Below, piece after piece: positions 51,961-60,027 of a DNA stretch of 64,000 nt. The translations under genes were made by a program, and so were the position numbers. The stretch comes from Symbiodinium sp. CCMP2592. Lineage: Eukaryota > Sar > Dinophyceae > Suessiales > Symbiodiniaceae. Every line of letters starts with the position of its first letter. The first letter of the stretch is position 1. The notes under the pieces are model-generated. The model saw nothing but the letters and a program-made list of their open reading frames with translations, did no database searches and was not told where the DNA came from. The stretch covers positions 1,488,001 through 1,552,000 of the forward strand of contig CAJNDT010005913.1 in assembly GCA_905221615.1 (NCBI GenBank). Direction: 5' to 3'.

Positions 51961-52457
51961 TCCGCAGCTCCCACATCAAGCATCCGCAGCGCCAGCTCGA
52001 CCGCTTGCGTGCGGACCTCGTGACGATCCCCCTCGTACTCCGCGAGCGTGCACTTGACCTCGTGGTTCCCCTTGGTCGCGAGTCCGAACCAGACCGTCCC
52101 GACCGGCTTGTCTTCGCTCCCACCACCAGGTCCCGCGATGCCGGTGATGGACACACACCGATCGACCCCCAGCACGCTCATCCCCCCCATCGCCATGTGC
52201 GCCGCGACTGGACTGGAGACCGCGCCGTGCTTGTCGAGCGCTTCGCGATCGACCCCAACCAAGCGGACCTTGGTCTCGTTGGAGTAGGTCATGAGTCCCC
52301 CTTCAAACGCATCAGACGATCCAGATATCGAAGTCAGGACCGATCCGAGCATCCCTCCGGTGCACGACTCAACGCATCCGAGCGTCACGCCTTGCGCCTT
52401 CGCGTGCTCGATGACCTGCGTCGCGAGCTGAATGATGGACTCGTCGATCTCCATCAT
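51957..52457 (-). CDS. pncC: CinA-family nicotinamide-nucleotide amidohydrolase
   Basis: A 166-residue enzyme of the CinA C-terminal (PncC) family, which deamidates NMN to nicotinic acid mononucleotide in pyridine salvage. Signatures are VESCTGGMLGSVLTSISGSS with the catalytic Ser region, GGLMTYSNETKVRLVGV, and ITGIAGPGGGSEDKPVGTVW. It lacks the N-terminal MoaB-like domain of full CinA. It overlaps the B12/MeaB gene upstream and thiS downstream by four bases each. NadD, which uses NaMN, is encoded at 57943-58728. Confidence 0.93.
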   Translation of the reverse strand: MMEIDESIIQLATQVIEHAKAQGVTLGCVESCTGGMLGSVLTSISGSSDAFEGGLMTYSNETKVRLVGVDREALDKHGAVSSPVAAHMAMGGMSVLGVDRCVSITGIAGPGGGSEDKPVGTVWFGLATKGNHEVKCTLAEYEGDRHEVRTQAVELALRMLDVGAAE

Positions 52458-53614
52458 CCCGCAAAGACCCCATCGAACAGCTCAGGGATCCCCTGCGCAT
52501 GCGTCGCGACCGTCTCGAAGATCGGCGTCTTCCCTGCGATCTCGCGCAGATCACGCACGAGAATATCCTCACCAGGATGATCCGCTTTGTTGCACACGAA
52601 CACATCCGCGATCTCAAGGATCCCCGCCTTGTCCATCTGCACCGCATCACCCATGCCTGGAGTCAGCACGACAACAGTCTGATCCACATAATCTCGGATC
52701 ATCGTCTCGTTCTGTCCCGCACCGACGGTCTCGACGAACACCGTGTCGTACGCCTGCTCCCCTTCAAACGCGCCACCGATGAGTTCGACCGCGTCTTGCA
52801 AGCCGTGGTAGTCCTCGCCTCGGATCGCCAGCGAGCGATAGAAGACGTGCTCTCCGAGCGTATTGAAATCCACACGCAGACGATCCCCCAGCAGCGCGCC
52901 CGACGTAATCGGACTCTTGGGATCAAACGCGATCACGGCACAACGCCCGATGCTCGGATCTTTCTTCGCGCGCACCGCGTGCTCACGCACCAGCTGCGCC
53001 ACCAGCGTGCTCTTTCCCGCACCAGGAGATCCGGTCAGACCGATCACGTGCTTTGGACGACGACGCTTCGCATCGCTCCGCATGGTCTTCTCATCGTGCA
53101 TGAGCGAGATGTCCCGAGCGAGCTGTGCCGAGCCGTGTCCCGATGGGACGTTGTGGTCCTGTGCCTTGACGTCCTTGCGGACCGCGTTGACGATATCGAG
53201 CAATCCAGTCCCAGTCGGGAAACACTCCTGCACCCCCATCTCCTTGAGCGCCTCAACATCTTCTGCTGGGAGGATGCCACCCATGAGTACCGGGATGTCG
53301 CTGCGTCCGACGTCTTTCAGTGCATTGATCAGGTTCTTCCCGAGCACGAGGTGGGAGTTGGACATCATGGAAGCCGCGATGCAATCGACATCTTCATCAC
53401 GAGCGGAGATCGCGAGCGACGCAGGGGTCTGCCAGAGTCCCGAGTAGATCACATGCACCCCAGAGTCCCGCAACGCACGAGCAATGACCTTGACCCCACG
53501 ATCGTGCCCATCGAGCCCCATCTTCCCGAGCAGCACGCGAGGACGATGATCCAGATCAGCGCACCGATCCATCTTCTCAAACTCGCTCGTCGCTGCTCCA
53601 AGTTGCTGTGCCAT
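52454..53614 (-). CDS. B12-binding domain fused to MeaB-type GTPase
   Basis: A 386-residue two-domain protein. Residues ~25-150 are a mutase-type cobalamin-binding domain, with KMGLDGHDRG (DxHxxG, His as cobalt ligand) and SGLWQTPASLA. Residues ~185-386 are a G3E GTPase of the MeaB type: Walker A GSPGAGKST (~195), then FVETVGAGQNE and the guanine motif NKAD. IcmF fuses the same two parts to a mutase large domain, which is absent here. It probably loads and protects B12 for a methylmalonyl- or isobutyryl-CoA mutase encoded elsewhere, linking to propionyl-CoA from branched-chain catabolism. It is first in an operon with pncC and thiS. Confidence 0.88.
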   Translation of the reverse strand: MAQQLGAATSEFEKMDRCADLDHRPRVLLGKMGLDGHDRGVKVIARALRDSGVHVIYSGLWQTPASLAISARDEDVDCIAASMMSNSHLVLGKNLINALKDVGRSDIPVLMGGILPAEDVEALKEMGVQECFPTGTGLLDIVNAVRKDVKAQDHNVPSGHGSAQLARDISLMHDEKTMRSDAKRRRPKHVIGLTGSPGAGKSTLVAQLVREHAVRAKKDPSIGRCAVIAFDPKSPITSGALLGDRLRVDFNTLGEHVFYRSLAIRGEDYHGLQDAVELIGGAFEGEQAYDTVFVETVGAGQNETMIRDYVDQTVVVLTPGMGDAVQMDKAGILEIADVFVCNKADHPGEDILVRDLREIAGKTPIFETVATHAQGIPELFDGVFAG

Positions 53615-53829
53615 AAATGCTCCTCAGTCAGGGGTGGAAGGGATTCTATGCGTCAGATCAGTCCATTGCCGTAGATTCTCAATAGCGGTCGCAGCGAGTC
53701 ACCTTTCATACCACCTACCTAGTGGCTAGGAATTTTTGGAGATTTCGAGTATCATTTGAATACTTTACAGATTGAAAAGAAATTGATCCTCGCCAGATCC
53801 CATACAGACCATCAAAGGAGAACCTGCAA

Positions 53830-54300
53830 ATGGTTGTGATCAAGTTGGCAAAGTTGGCACTAGCATCTATCGGGCTATTTATTGTGGTAGTGGTAGGTTT
53901 AAGCATCCTTGGTTCGAAGAAGAATTCCACGCTCAGAACCCCGTTTCAAACATCAACTGTGCTGATTGATCGCTCACATATCCTAAAATCAGGCGAAAGA
54001 CAATATAGCCATTTCGTTTTGAACAATGAAAGTTCTATTGATCTAGAATTCAACACTTCAGGATCAGAAGGCGGGATTGAGTTGTATCTATGTAAAATAT
54101 CCCCAGATGACACCTTCAATACAGCTGAGCAGATCGATAAAATTATCGAGCACAAAGCATACTGGAGTATGACCAAAATCCAAACCATCAAGAAAAATGT
54201 GCGACTGAGCAAAGGACAATGGATCTTGGTTTACAGACCTACATTTTTAATAGATTCCATATCAGGTATAAATGTTGAAGCTCGAGCGACACTAAATTAA
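53830..54300 (+). CDS. AT-rich membrane-anchored protein of unknown function
   Basis: A 156-residue protein with AAGGAG ribosome site and one N-terminal transmembrane segment (LASIGLFIVVVVGLSILG). The rest is a predicted extracytoplasmic domain (QYSHFVLNNESSIDLEF, ELYLCKISPDDTF). GC is very low for this genome (one hand-counted line is ~30%). No family is recognised. The 50-residue gene at 54327 follows it closely. The base composition suggests recent transfer. Confidence 0.75.
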   Translation: MVVIKLAKLALASIGLFIVVVVGLSILGSKKNSTLRTPFQTSTVLIDRSHILKSGERQYSHFVLNNESSIDLEFNTSGSEGGIELYLCKISPDDTFNTAEQIDKIIEHKAYWSMTKIQTIKKNVRLSKGQWILVYRPTFLIDSISGINVEARATLN

Positions 54301-54326
54301 CAACAAATTTTTGGAGCAAATAACGC

Positions 54327-54479
54327 ATGGGGTTGATTGAAATCATCGTTGTAGTTTCACTTTTGGCACCTCACTTGGGATGGTTTATTCTCGATCGACA
54401 CAACAAAAGACTTATATCTGCTCTAAAAAAACTCTGTGATGAACAACAAGAACTACTCAATGAACTGCAAGGCAAATAG
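54327..54479 (+). CDS. Small membrane protein (50 residues) next to 53830 gene
   Basis: A 50-residue open frame starting MGLIEIIVVVSLLAPHLGW, with one hydrophobic segment then a charged helical tail (KKLCDEQQELLNEL). GGAG lies ten bases upstream. It lies 26 bases after the 53830 gene, shares its AT-rich composition, and is probably co-transcribed. The helical tail could mediate pairing with another protein. This is a small gene easily missed by length cut-offs; whether it is translated is inferred. Confidence 0.6.
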   Translation: MGLIEIIVVVSLLAPHLGWFILDRHNKRLISALKKLCDEQQELLNELQGK

Positions 54480-54605
54480 TTGACACCCTGTCTTTATCCG
54501 TTTAGAGCGCACGCTCGTATTCATACCAGAACTGAGCACACCTTTAGTTGGGTCATTGAAATACACTCGGCTCCCGATCCCCACGCAGCACACCAAGCGA
54601 ACCCA

Positions 54606-54659
54606 GCGAACCCAGTAGGTCATCATCACCCCCCAGTGATGATGATCTTCTTGGTTCGC
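54606..54659. repeat. Palindrome related to the A-E family, long arms
   Basis: Arms of 24 bases (GCGAACCCAGTAGGTCATCATCAC against GTGATGATGATCTTCTTGGTTCGC, 21 of 24 complementary) around loop CCCCCA. GCGAACCCA is also directly repeated just before it. The 54480-54816 gap holds this element, a 12-base palindrome CTCGAATTCGAG near 54764, and no gene. Confidence 0.7.
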
Positions 54660-54816
54660 TCGCACACAGGACCCCACAGAATCAGCCCTCTCGACCCCGC
54701 AATCCCCATTCATACACACACCATCCAGCTCCGATAAGACGCGGAAATTCACTTGTTCCGGAGCTCGAATTCGAGTAGCTTGGGTGTTCACAGAGCCATC
54801 GAGAGGAGCGGCCCAC

Positions 54817-55539
54817 ATGAAGTCCCTGAACATCATCGTCCTCAGCGCGATCATTACCCTAATCGCGTTGTGCTCATCAAACGCAAACGCACAGCCGTAC
54901 ATCCAGATCGAGTTTGTGGGTCAAGCTCAATCCGACGCGAAGGAACTGCATCCCATCGGACTGCGTGTCGTGTTCGACACCAGCGCCCCACCGATCGAGC
55001 CGAATGTCTTTGAGCCTGTGACTGCTGAGGTTGTGCAATGGTGGTCCTACCCAGGCATGGCATTCAATCCCGGCTTGGACCTCCCGATGTTTACAAACAA
55101 CATCGCGATCGAGTACCAAACCGCAGCATCCGCACAGTTCCGCTATTACCCAGACCTCAAAATCTACGAGATCTATGTGCTCTACAACGACTTCGGGTAC
55201 ACTGTTCAAGTCCAAGGGACCAAACCCGCATTCACCGACAACATGACCTCGCTCCCAAGCAGCTCGGACGACTATGGGGTCTCGCTGCCTTCATCGCAGG
55301 GATTCACACCTCGACGAATCGAGTACATCGCCAACGGCCCGCAAGGTTCGTTCGCATCCGCGAAGTGGAGCAACCCTGTTGAAGGCATCATCAACACCAC
55401 AGGACACCTCCAGGTCAGGGTCACACGCGTCGAGAACCCAAACGCTGAAGAATGCATCGCCGACCTCAACAACGACGGCCAGCTCAACTTCCTCGACATC
55501 TCCGCATACCTCCAGCTCTACAGCGACGGCTGCCCGTAA
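54817..55539 (+). CDS. Secreted YIELEF-like protein with one dockerin-like repeat (paralog 4)
   Basis: A 240-residue exported protein; the start at 54817 has GAGGAG eight bases upstream. After the signal peptide (SSNANAQ) the mature start is PYIQIEFVG, again like the YIELEF group. It has LTSLPSSSDDYGVSLPS in the place of the SLPSDPNAYY strand of its paralogs. The C terminus is a single dockerin-like repeat (DLNNDGQLNFLDISAYLQLYS) ending DGCP. Function is unknown. A perfect 18-bp hairpin follows ~45 bases downstream. Confidence 0.8.
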   Translation: MKSLNIIVLSAIITLIALCSSNANAQPYIQIEFVGQAQSDAKELHPIGLRVVFDTSAPPIEPNVFEPVTAEVVQWWSYPGMAFNPGLDLPMFTNNIAIEYQTAASAQFRYYPDLKIYEIYVLYNDFGYTVQVQGTKPAFTDNMTSLPSSSDDYGVSLPSSQGFTPRRIEYIANGPQGSFASAKWSNPVEGIINTTGHLQVRVTRVENPNAEECIADLNNDGQLNFLDISAYLQLYSDGCP

Positions 55540-55582
55540 CCAACCCCTCCCCAACCAACAAAAGAACCCAACACCAGCTCAA

Positions 55583-55625
55583 GAAGAGTGTCATCCACCC
55601 CACCAAAGGGTGGATGACACTCTTC
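55583..55625. repeat. Perfect 18-bp hairpin downstream of 54817 gene
   Basis: GAAGAGTGTCATCCACCC (55583-55600) and GGGTGGATGACACTCTTC (55608-55625) with loop CACCAAA. It is a perfect palindrome of the same style as the other 3'-proximal hairpins but with a different core sequence. Confidence 0.7.
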
Positions 55626-55698
55626 GTGTTCATACACAAACACCACCCTCCGGACTAGAATCCCTTCCCATTCAACCACACGAACCGAGGAGATCACA

Positions 55699-56568
55699 AT
55701 GAGCACAGACCACGGCATCAACACCATCGGAGTCATCGGTTCCGGACAAATGGGTGGAGGCATCGCACAAGTCGGAGCCGTCTCCGGATTCAATGTCGTC
55801 GTCTACGACCAAGCCGACGCCGCCCTCTCCAAATGCGGCGCCCTCCACGACAAGCTCCTCGCTCGCGCCGTCGAAAAAGAACGCATGACCCAGGACGAAG
55901 CGACCGCCGCCAAGGGCCGCATCACCTACGCGTCCGACCTCTCCGCGCTCGACTCCTCCGACATCGTCATCGAAGCGATCGTCGAGAACGCGAACATCAA
56001 GAAAGACCTCTTCGCCAAGCTCGCCGAGAAGTTCACTGGGAACCAGATCATCGCGTCCAACACCTCGTCGATCTCCATTACTGATCTTGCGACATCCGTA
56101 GGCGACGCCGCGGACCGCTTCATCGGGATGCACTTCTTCAACCCAGTCCCGGTCATGAAACTCGTCGAGGTCATCAACGGCCTCGCAACGAGCCAAGAAA
56201 CCACCGACCGCGTCCTCGCGCTCTCATCAGCGATGGGCAAGGTCGCGGTTCCCGCGAACGATCGTGCGGGGTTTGTGTCCAACCGAATCCTGATGCCGAT
56301 GATCAACGAGGCGTTCTACACATGGATGGAAGGCGTCGCAGAACCAGAGCACATCGACGAGATCATGAAGCTCGGGATGGCGCACCCAATGGGACCGCTC
56401 CGCCTCGCCGACTTCATCGGACTCGACACCTGCGAGCACATCATGGAAGTCCTCGCCGAAGGCCTCAACAACCCCCGCTACCGCGCGTGCCCACTCCTCA
56501 AGCAGCTTGTCACCGCCGGACGCTTGGGCAACAAGACCGGACGAGGCGTGTTCGACTACTCCAAGTAA
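55699..56568 (+). CDS. 3-hydroxyacyl-CoA (3-hydroxybutyryl-CoA) dehydrogenase
   Basis: A 289-residue NAD-dependent enzyme for the third step of beta-oxidation, with GAGGAG ribosome site. The Rossmann motif is GVIGSGQMGGGIAQVGA. The catalytic His lies in HFFNPVPVMKLVEVI and the pair Glu/Asn around it is kept. The C-terminal domain has VNRxLxPxINEA-like RILMPMINEAFYTWMEGV and the GHPMGPLRLADFIGLD-like segment (MGPLRLADFIGLD). It complements the acyl-CoA dehydrogenase and hydratases at 4.7-7.7 kb. Short-chain (hbd-like) substrates are the common case for this length. Confidence 0.93.
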   Translation: MSTDHGINTIGVIGSGQMGGGIAQVGAVSGFNVVVYDQADAALSKCGALHDKLLARAVEKERMTQDEATAAKGRITYASDLSALDSSDIVIEAIVENANIKKDLFAKLAEKFTGNQIIASNTSSISITDLATSVGDAADRFIGMHFFNPVPVMKLVEVINGLATSQETTDRVLALSSAMGKVAVPANDRAGFVSNRILMPMINEAFYTWMEGVAEPEHIDEIMKLGMAHPMGPLRLADFIGLDTCEHIMEVLAEGLNNPRYRACPLLKQLVTAGRLGNKTGRGVFDYSK

Positions 56569-56581
56569 CTCAAGCAGACCC

Positions 56582-56679
56582 GGGTGGCGTGGAGGTGTCG
56601 TCTTCGACTCCTCCACGATCAGGAACCCCATTGCCATCAAAGACATGCAGGAGCCGAAGACGGCACCTACATGCCACCC
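56582..56679. repeat. 100-bp palindromic element, copy 2
   Basis: 98 bases from GGGTGGCGTGGAGGTG to CACCTACATGCCACCC, ~11 kb from copy 1 and nearly the same apart from the central 20-25 bases (here AGGAACCCCATTGCCATC). It lies 13 bases after the hydroxyacyl-CoA dehydrogenase stop. Confidence 0.75.
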
Positions 56680-56702
56680 AATCCGCTTCATACAATCATC
56701 CC

Positions 56703-57011
56703 ATGCCGACACGCGAACAAATCCAGAAGCTGCTCGATCTCGAGCCCAACGATCCGTTCATGCTCTACGCGATGGCGCAGGACTACGCCAAGACCTCCGA
56801 GCACGAGCAAGCCGTCGAGTTCTACAAGAAGACCATCGAAGCGGACGCGGACTACAGCTACGCGTACTACCACATGGCACGCTCCCTCGAAGCGCTCGAA
56901 CGCAACGAGGACGCTGCTGCGATCCTCGATGCGGGACTCGAAGCCGCCAAACGCAGCAACGACGCCAAGGGGATCAGCGAGATCTCCCAGTACCGTACAA
57001 TGTTCCCATGA
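56703..57011 (+). CDS. Tetratricopeptide repeat protein, small
   Basis: A 102-residue protein starting MPTREQIQKLLDLEPNDPF. It has about two and a half TPR-like helix pairs (AMAQDYAKTSEHEQAVEFYKK and YYHMARSLEALERNEDAAAIL). It is probably a protein-binding scaffold. Its stop overlaps the recX start (ATGA), so they are co-translated. The partner is unknown. Confidence 0.8.
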   Translation: MPTREQIQKLLDLEPNDPFMLYAMAQDYAKTSEHEQAVEFYKKTIEADADYSYAYYHMARSLEALERNEDAAAILDAGLEAAKRSNDAKGISEISQYRTMFP

Positions 57012-57721
57012 GCCGAGGCTATCGCCAAAACTACAAGTCCCGCAAACCAACCCCCAAGGACATCCCGACCGACGGCTCCGCCTCCATCACCTCCCTCCGC
57101 GCCTGCTCGGATCAACCCGACCAACTCTCCGTACGCGTCGATCGCGTGCTCATGGGACGCATCGAGCACACCACAAAGATCAAGCACAAACTCAAAGTCG
57201 GAGACTCATGGACCAAGGACCTCGCGCAAACGCTCCACACAGAACTCACCCGATCCCGCGCCTATCGATCCGCGATCCGCATGATGAGCGCCCGCGCCAA
57301 ATCCGCGGAAGAACTCCGTCGATCACTCCTCCGCAAAGACAACGATCCAGACGCGATCCAATACGCGATCGATCGCTTGACCGAGCTCGGAGTCCTCAAC
57401 GACCGCGAGTACGCCGGGATGAAAGCGCGATCGATCATCCGCTCCAAACCAGCGGGACGCAGATTCATCGAAGCCAAGCTCCGAGAGAAAGGCATCGAGT
57501 CCTCGATCATCCGCGAGACCCTCGACGAAGAACTTCAAGACAGCGACCCCAAAGCCGACGCTTTGAACCTCGCACGAAGGATGCACCGCTCCCTTGCGAG
57601 CATCGACGATCCCGAAGTCCGCAAGCGAAGACTCATCGGCCGACTCGCCCGAAGAGGCTTCGACCACGACGCGGTCCGCAACGCTGTGGAAATCGTCGAG
57701 CGCGAGTTCGAAAACGAATAA
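57008..57721 (+). CDS. recX: RecX-family regulatory protein
   Basis: A 237-residue helical protein. The N-terminal ~95 residues are variable and partly basic. The rest has three RecX-type three-helix repeats (RAKSAEELRRSLLRKDNDPDA, then LTELGVLNDREYAGMKARSII, KPAGRRFIEAKLREKGIE and the last near RLIGRLARRGFDHDAVRNAVE). RecX binds RecA filaments and limits recombination. RecA itself is not in the window. It is coupled to the small TPR gene. Confidence 0.88.
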   Translation: MSRGYRQNYKSRKPTPKDIPTDGSASITSLRACSDQPDQLSVRVDRVLMGRIEHTTKIKHKLKVGDSWTKDLAQTLHTELTRSRAYRSAIRMMSARAKSAEELRRSLLRKDNDPDAIQYAIDRLTELGVLNDREYAGMKARSIIRSKPAGRRFIEAKLREKGIESSIIRETLDEELQDSDPKADALNLARRMHRSLASIDDPEVRKRRLIGRLARRGFDHDAVRNAVEIVEREFENE

Positions 57722-57745
57722 ACGCTCGGCGTTAAGTCCGAGCGT
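57722..57745 (-). terminator. Terminator-like hairpin for tRNA-Glu (minus strand)
   Basis: 8-bp stem ACGCTCGG/CCGAGCGT, loop of 8, followed on the minus strand by TTTATT. It also sits directly after the recX stop, so it may end both transcripts. Confidence 0.6.
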
Positions 57746-57753
57746 CATCCAAA

Positions 57754-57828
57754 TGACCCCAGCGGGATTTGAACCCGCGTTCCCAGGATGAGAACCTGGT
57801 GTCCTGGACCAGGCTAGACGATGGGGCC
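57754..57828 (-). tRNA. tRNA-Glu (anticodon CTC)
   Basis: 75 bases. Acceptor GGCCCCA pairs with TGGGGTC, the anticodon stem CCAGG/CCTGG closes loop TTCTCAT (CTC at 34-36), and the T-arm is GCGGG-TTCAAAT-CCCGC. The terminal CCA is not encoded. Confidence 0.93.
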
Positions 57829-57942
57829 GCGTTCCGGCTTCAGCAGACCAATCCGAAGATCCATCCACCAAAGCCGGTAGGGATTCTAGGCCGAATCAAC
57901 TTCCAAACCCACACAGTCATTCCTCCCCCCTAAGAATCCTCC

Positions 57943-58728
57943 ATGAGCCCCACACCTCCACCAACCCCTCCTCCGCCTCCCTCCGACAACCACATCGAGC
58001 GTCACCACCATCCCGTGTCGCTCCCATCCTTCGTCAAGGACGCACAGGCTCGCTTGTTCATCGGAGGCTCCTTCGACCCCCCACACCTCGCGCACACCAC
58101 CCTCGCGGACCAAGCCGCTCAGCATCTCGAGATCGCTCTGGGACTCTCGCCCAACACCTGCCCGCTCATTTATGTCCCCGCGTCGCGCTCGCCGCATAAA
58201 GACCACGCCCCGACCCCAGACCAGCACCGCGTCGAGATGCTCAAGCTCGCGATCAGGTCCATCGAGCGTCCCGCAACAGTCTGGACACAAGAGCTCGCGG
58301 ACGGATTGCTCAATGAGAACGCCCCCAGCTACTGGGCCGACACCTGGTCCATCGTCCGCCTCATGCATACCACAGGCACCAACCACTTCCTCATCGGCGC
58401 TGACCAAGCCCTCTCCATGCACCGCTGGCGCCGCTACACCGAGTTCTGGAAGGACGCCGTCGTCATCCTGCGAGGCAACGACGATCCCGATGAATCCGTC
58501 TCCACACTCGTCAGCGCCCTCGACGAGCTCGGCGTCTGGGACAATGACGACCTCCACCACTGGGAACAATCCTGCATCGAGCTCGAAACACTCCCCTACT
58601 CCTCGACGGCGATCCGCGAGCAGCTCCAAGCCCTCGATCGATCCAAAGAAAAACCCCAAATCGAAGGACTCGACTTAGGGGTGCTTTCATACATCATTGA
58701 GCACGGCTTGTACCGAGAACTCGATTAA
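57943..58728 (+). CDS. nadD: Nicotinate-nucleotide adenylyltransferase with Pro/His-rich N-terminal extension
   Basis: A 261-residue enzyme that adenylates NaMN to deamido-NAD. The core begins near residue 37 with the nucleotidyltransferase motif [14 protein letters not shown], then [27 protein letters not shown] and the C-terminal [12 protein letters not shown]. The first ~35 residues ([14 protein letters not shown] and a HxHHHP patch) are an extension not found in typical NadD; a later start would remove it, but no better ATG or ribosome site is seen. The stop codon shares TTAA with the convergent metK stop. Confidence 0.9.
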   Translation: MSPTPPPTPPPPPSDNHIERHHHPVSLPSFVKDAQARLFIGGSFDPPHLAHTTLADQAAQHLEIALGLSPNTCPLIYVPASRSPHKDHAPTPDQHRVEMLKLAIRSIERPATVWTQELADGLLNENAPSYWADTWSIVRLMHTTGTNHFLIGADQALSMHRWRRYTEFWKDAVVILRGNDDPDESVSTLVSALDELGVWDNDDLHHWEQSCIELETLPYSSTAIREQLQALDRSKEKPQIEGLDLGVLSYIIEHGLYRELD

Positions 58729-59909
58729 GCCATGCATGGTTCAGCGTTCTTGACCGCTGCTTTGAGCGCGTCCGCTTTGTCTGTGCGTTCCCATGGGAAG
58801 AACCATGTGCCGTTCTTCTCGACCGCGGTGCGACCAAAGTGGCCGTGACGCGCCGACTTGCGATAGATCGGCTTGCGCAGATCCAGCGAGTCGATAATCC
58901 CACGCGGAGTCAGCGGGAAGACCTCACGGACCGCTTTCGCGATCGCGTCTTCGGAGACTTTCGAAGTCCCGAAGGTCTCGACAAACACGCTGGTTGGTTC
59001 CGCGACACCGATCGCGTACGAGAGCTGAATCTCGCATTCATCCGCGAGGTCTGCCGCGACGACGTTCTTCGCGATGTACCGCGCCATGTACGCTGCTGAG
59101 CGGTCAACCTTGGTGGGGTCCTTGCCGGAGAACGCGCCTCCGCCGTGACGGCCGCGTCCGCCATAGGTATCGACGATGATCTTGCGGCCAGTGAGACCCG
59201 CGTCGCCGTGTGGTCCGCCGAGCTCGAAGCGACCGGTCGGATTCACATGGATCGTGATCCCTGGATTCCAGTACTCACCAAGCACAGGCTTGATGATCTG
59301 ATCAATCACCTGATTGCGGAGCTCGTCCTGACGATCGTTCCAAGTCTTGTCGTGCTGAGTCGAGATGACGACCGTATCGATCCGAACCGGCTTCCCGTTG
59401 TCGTACTCGACCGTCACTTGGCTCTTGGCATCTGGACGCAGTCCAGGGATGATGTCTCCCTGACGAACCTCCGCTTGACGAGCGACGAGCTTGTGGCTCA
59501 GCATGATCGGGAGCGGCATCAGCTCGTCGGTCTCCTTGCACGCGAATCCGAACATCATGCCCTGATCGCCCGCACCCTCTTTGTTGACACCCATCGCGAT
59601 GTCAGGAGACTGCTGGTTGATCGAAACGAGCACGGCACACGATTCAGCATCGAACCGCATATCGCCGTCGGTGTATCCGATATCGCGGATCACATTGCGG
59701 ACCGTCTCAGGGATATCGACATACGCCGTCGTCGTGACCTCTCCAGCGATGACCGCCATCCCAGTGGAGACCAGCGTCTCGACCGCGACGCGGGAGTGCG
59801 GGTCCTTCTCGAGCATCGCGTCGAGGATCGCATCGGAGATCTGGTCGGACACCTTGTCGGGGTGACCCATGGAGACGGATTCGGAGGTGAAGAAATGAGA
59901 CTCTGGCAT
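58725..59909 (-). CDS. metK: S-adenosylmethionine synthase
   Basis: A 394-residue enzyme making AdoMet from methionine and ATP. The start at 59909 ([19 protein letters not shown]) has GAGGAG; the longer open frame to 60089 is not used. Signatures are SEGHPDK-like [17 protein letters not shown], the [10 protein letters not shown] loop and [19 protein letters not shown]. It supplies AdoMet, including for reactivation of MetH. It is divergent from purM, with a 118-base gap, and convergent with nadD with overlapping stops. Confidence 0.97.
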   Translation of the reverse strand: MPESHFFTSESVSMGHPDKVSDQISDAILDAMLEKDPHSRVAVETLVSTGMAVIAGEVTTTAYVDIPETVRNVIRDIGYTDGDMRFDAESCAVLVSINQQSPDIAMGVNKEGAGDQGMMFGFACKETDELMPLPIMLSHKLVARQAEVRQGDIIPGLRPDAKSQVTVEYDNGKPVRIDTVVISTQHDKTWNDRQDELRNQVIDQIIKPVLGEYWNPGITIHVNPTGRFELGGPHGDAGLTGRKIIVDTYGGRGRHGGGAFSGKDPTKVDRSAAYMARYIAKNVVAADLADECEIQLSYAIGVAEPTSVFVETFGTSKVSEDAIAKAVREVFPLTPRGIIDSLDLRKPIYRKSARHGHFGRTAVEKNGTWFFPWERTDKADALKAAVKNAEPCMA

Positions 59910-60027
59910 ATGGACTCCTCTGTCGTTTTGTTGATCTCGTAGTATACGAACCTCGTCGGGGTTCTGCACATTCCGAGCGAGCCGATTTCTTTCACTCTTT
60001 GGGCAGATCGGGCGCATACGCTTGGGT

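Noticed and set aside
52499-53674. 391-codon plus-strand frame opposite the B12/MeaB gene
   Set aside because: It has the Arg/His-rich composition of an antisense shadow; the minus-strand gene has B12 and GTPase motifs.
56322-56702. Upstream extension of the small TPR gene
   Set aside because: It covers the end of the hydroxyacyl-CoA dehydrogenase gene and the palindromic element in another frame.
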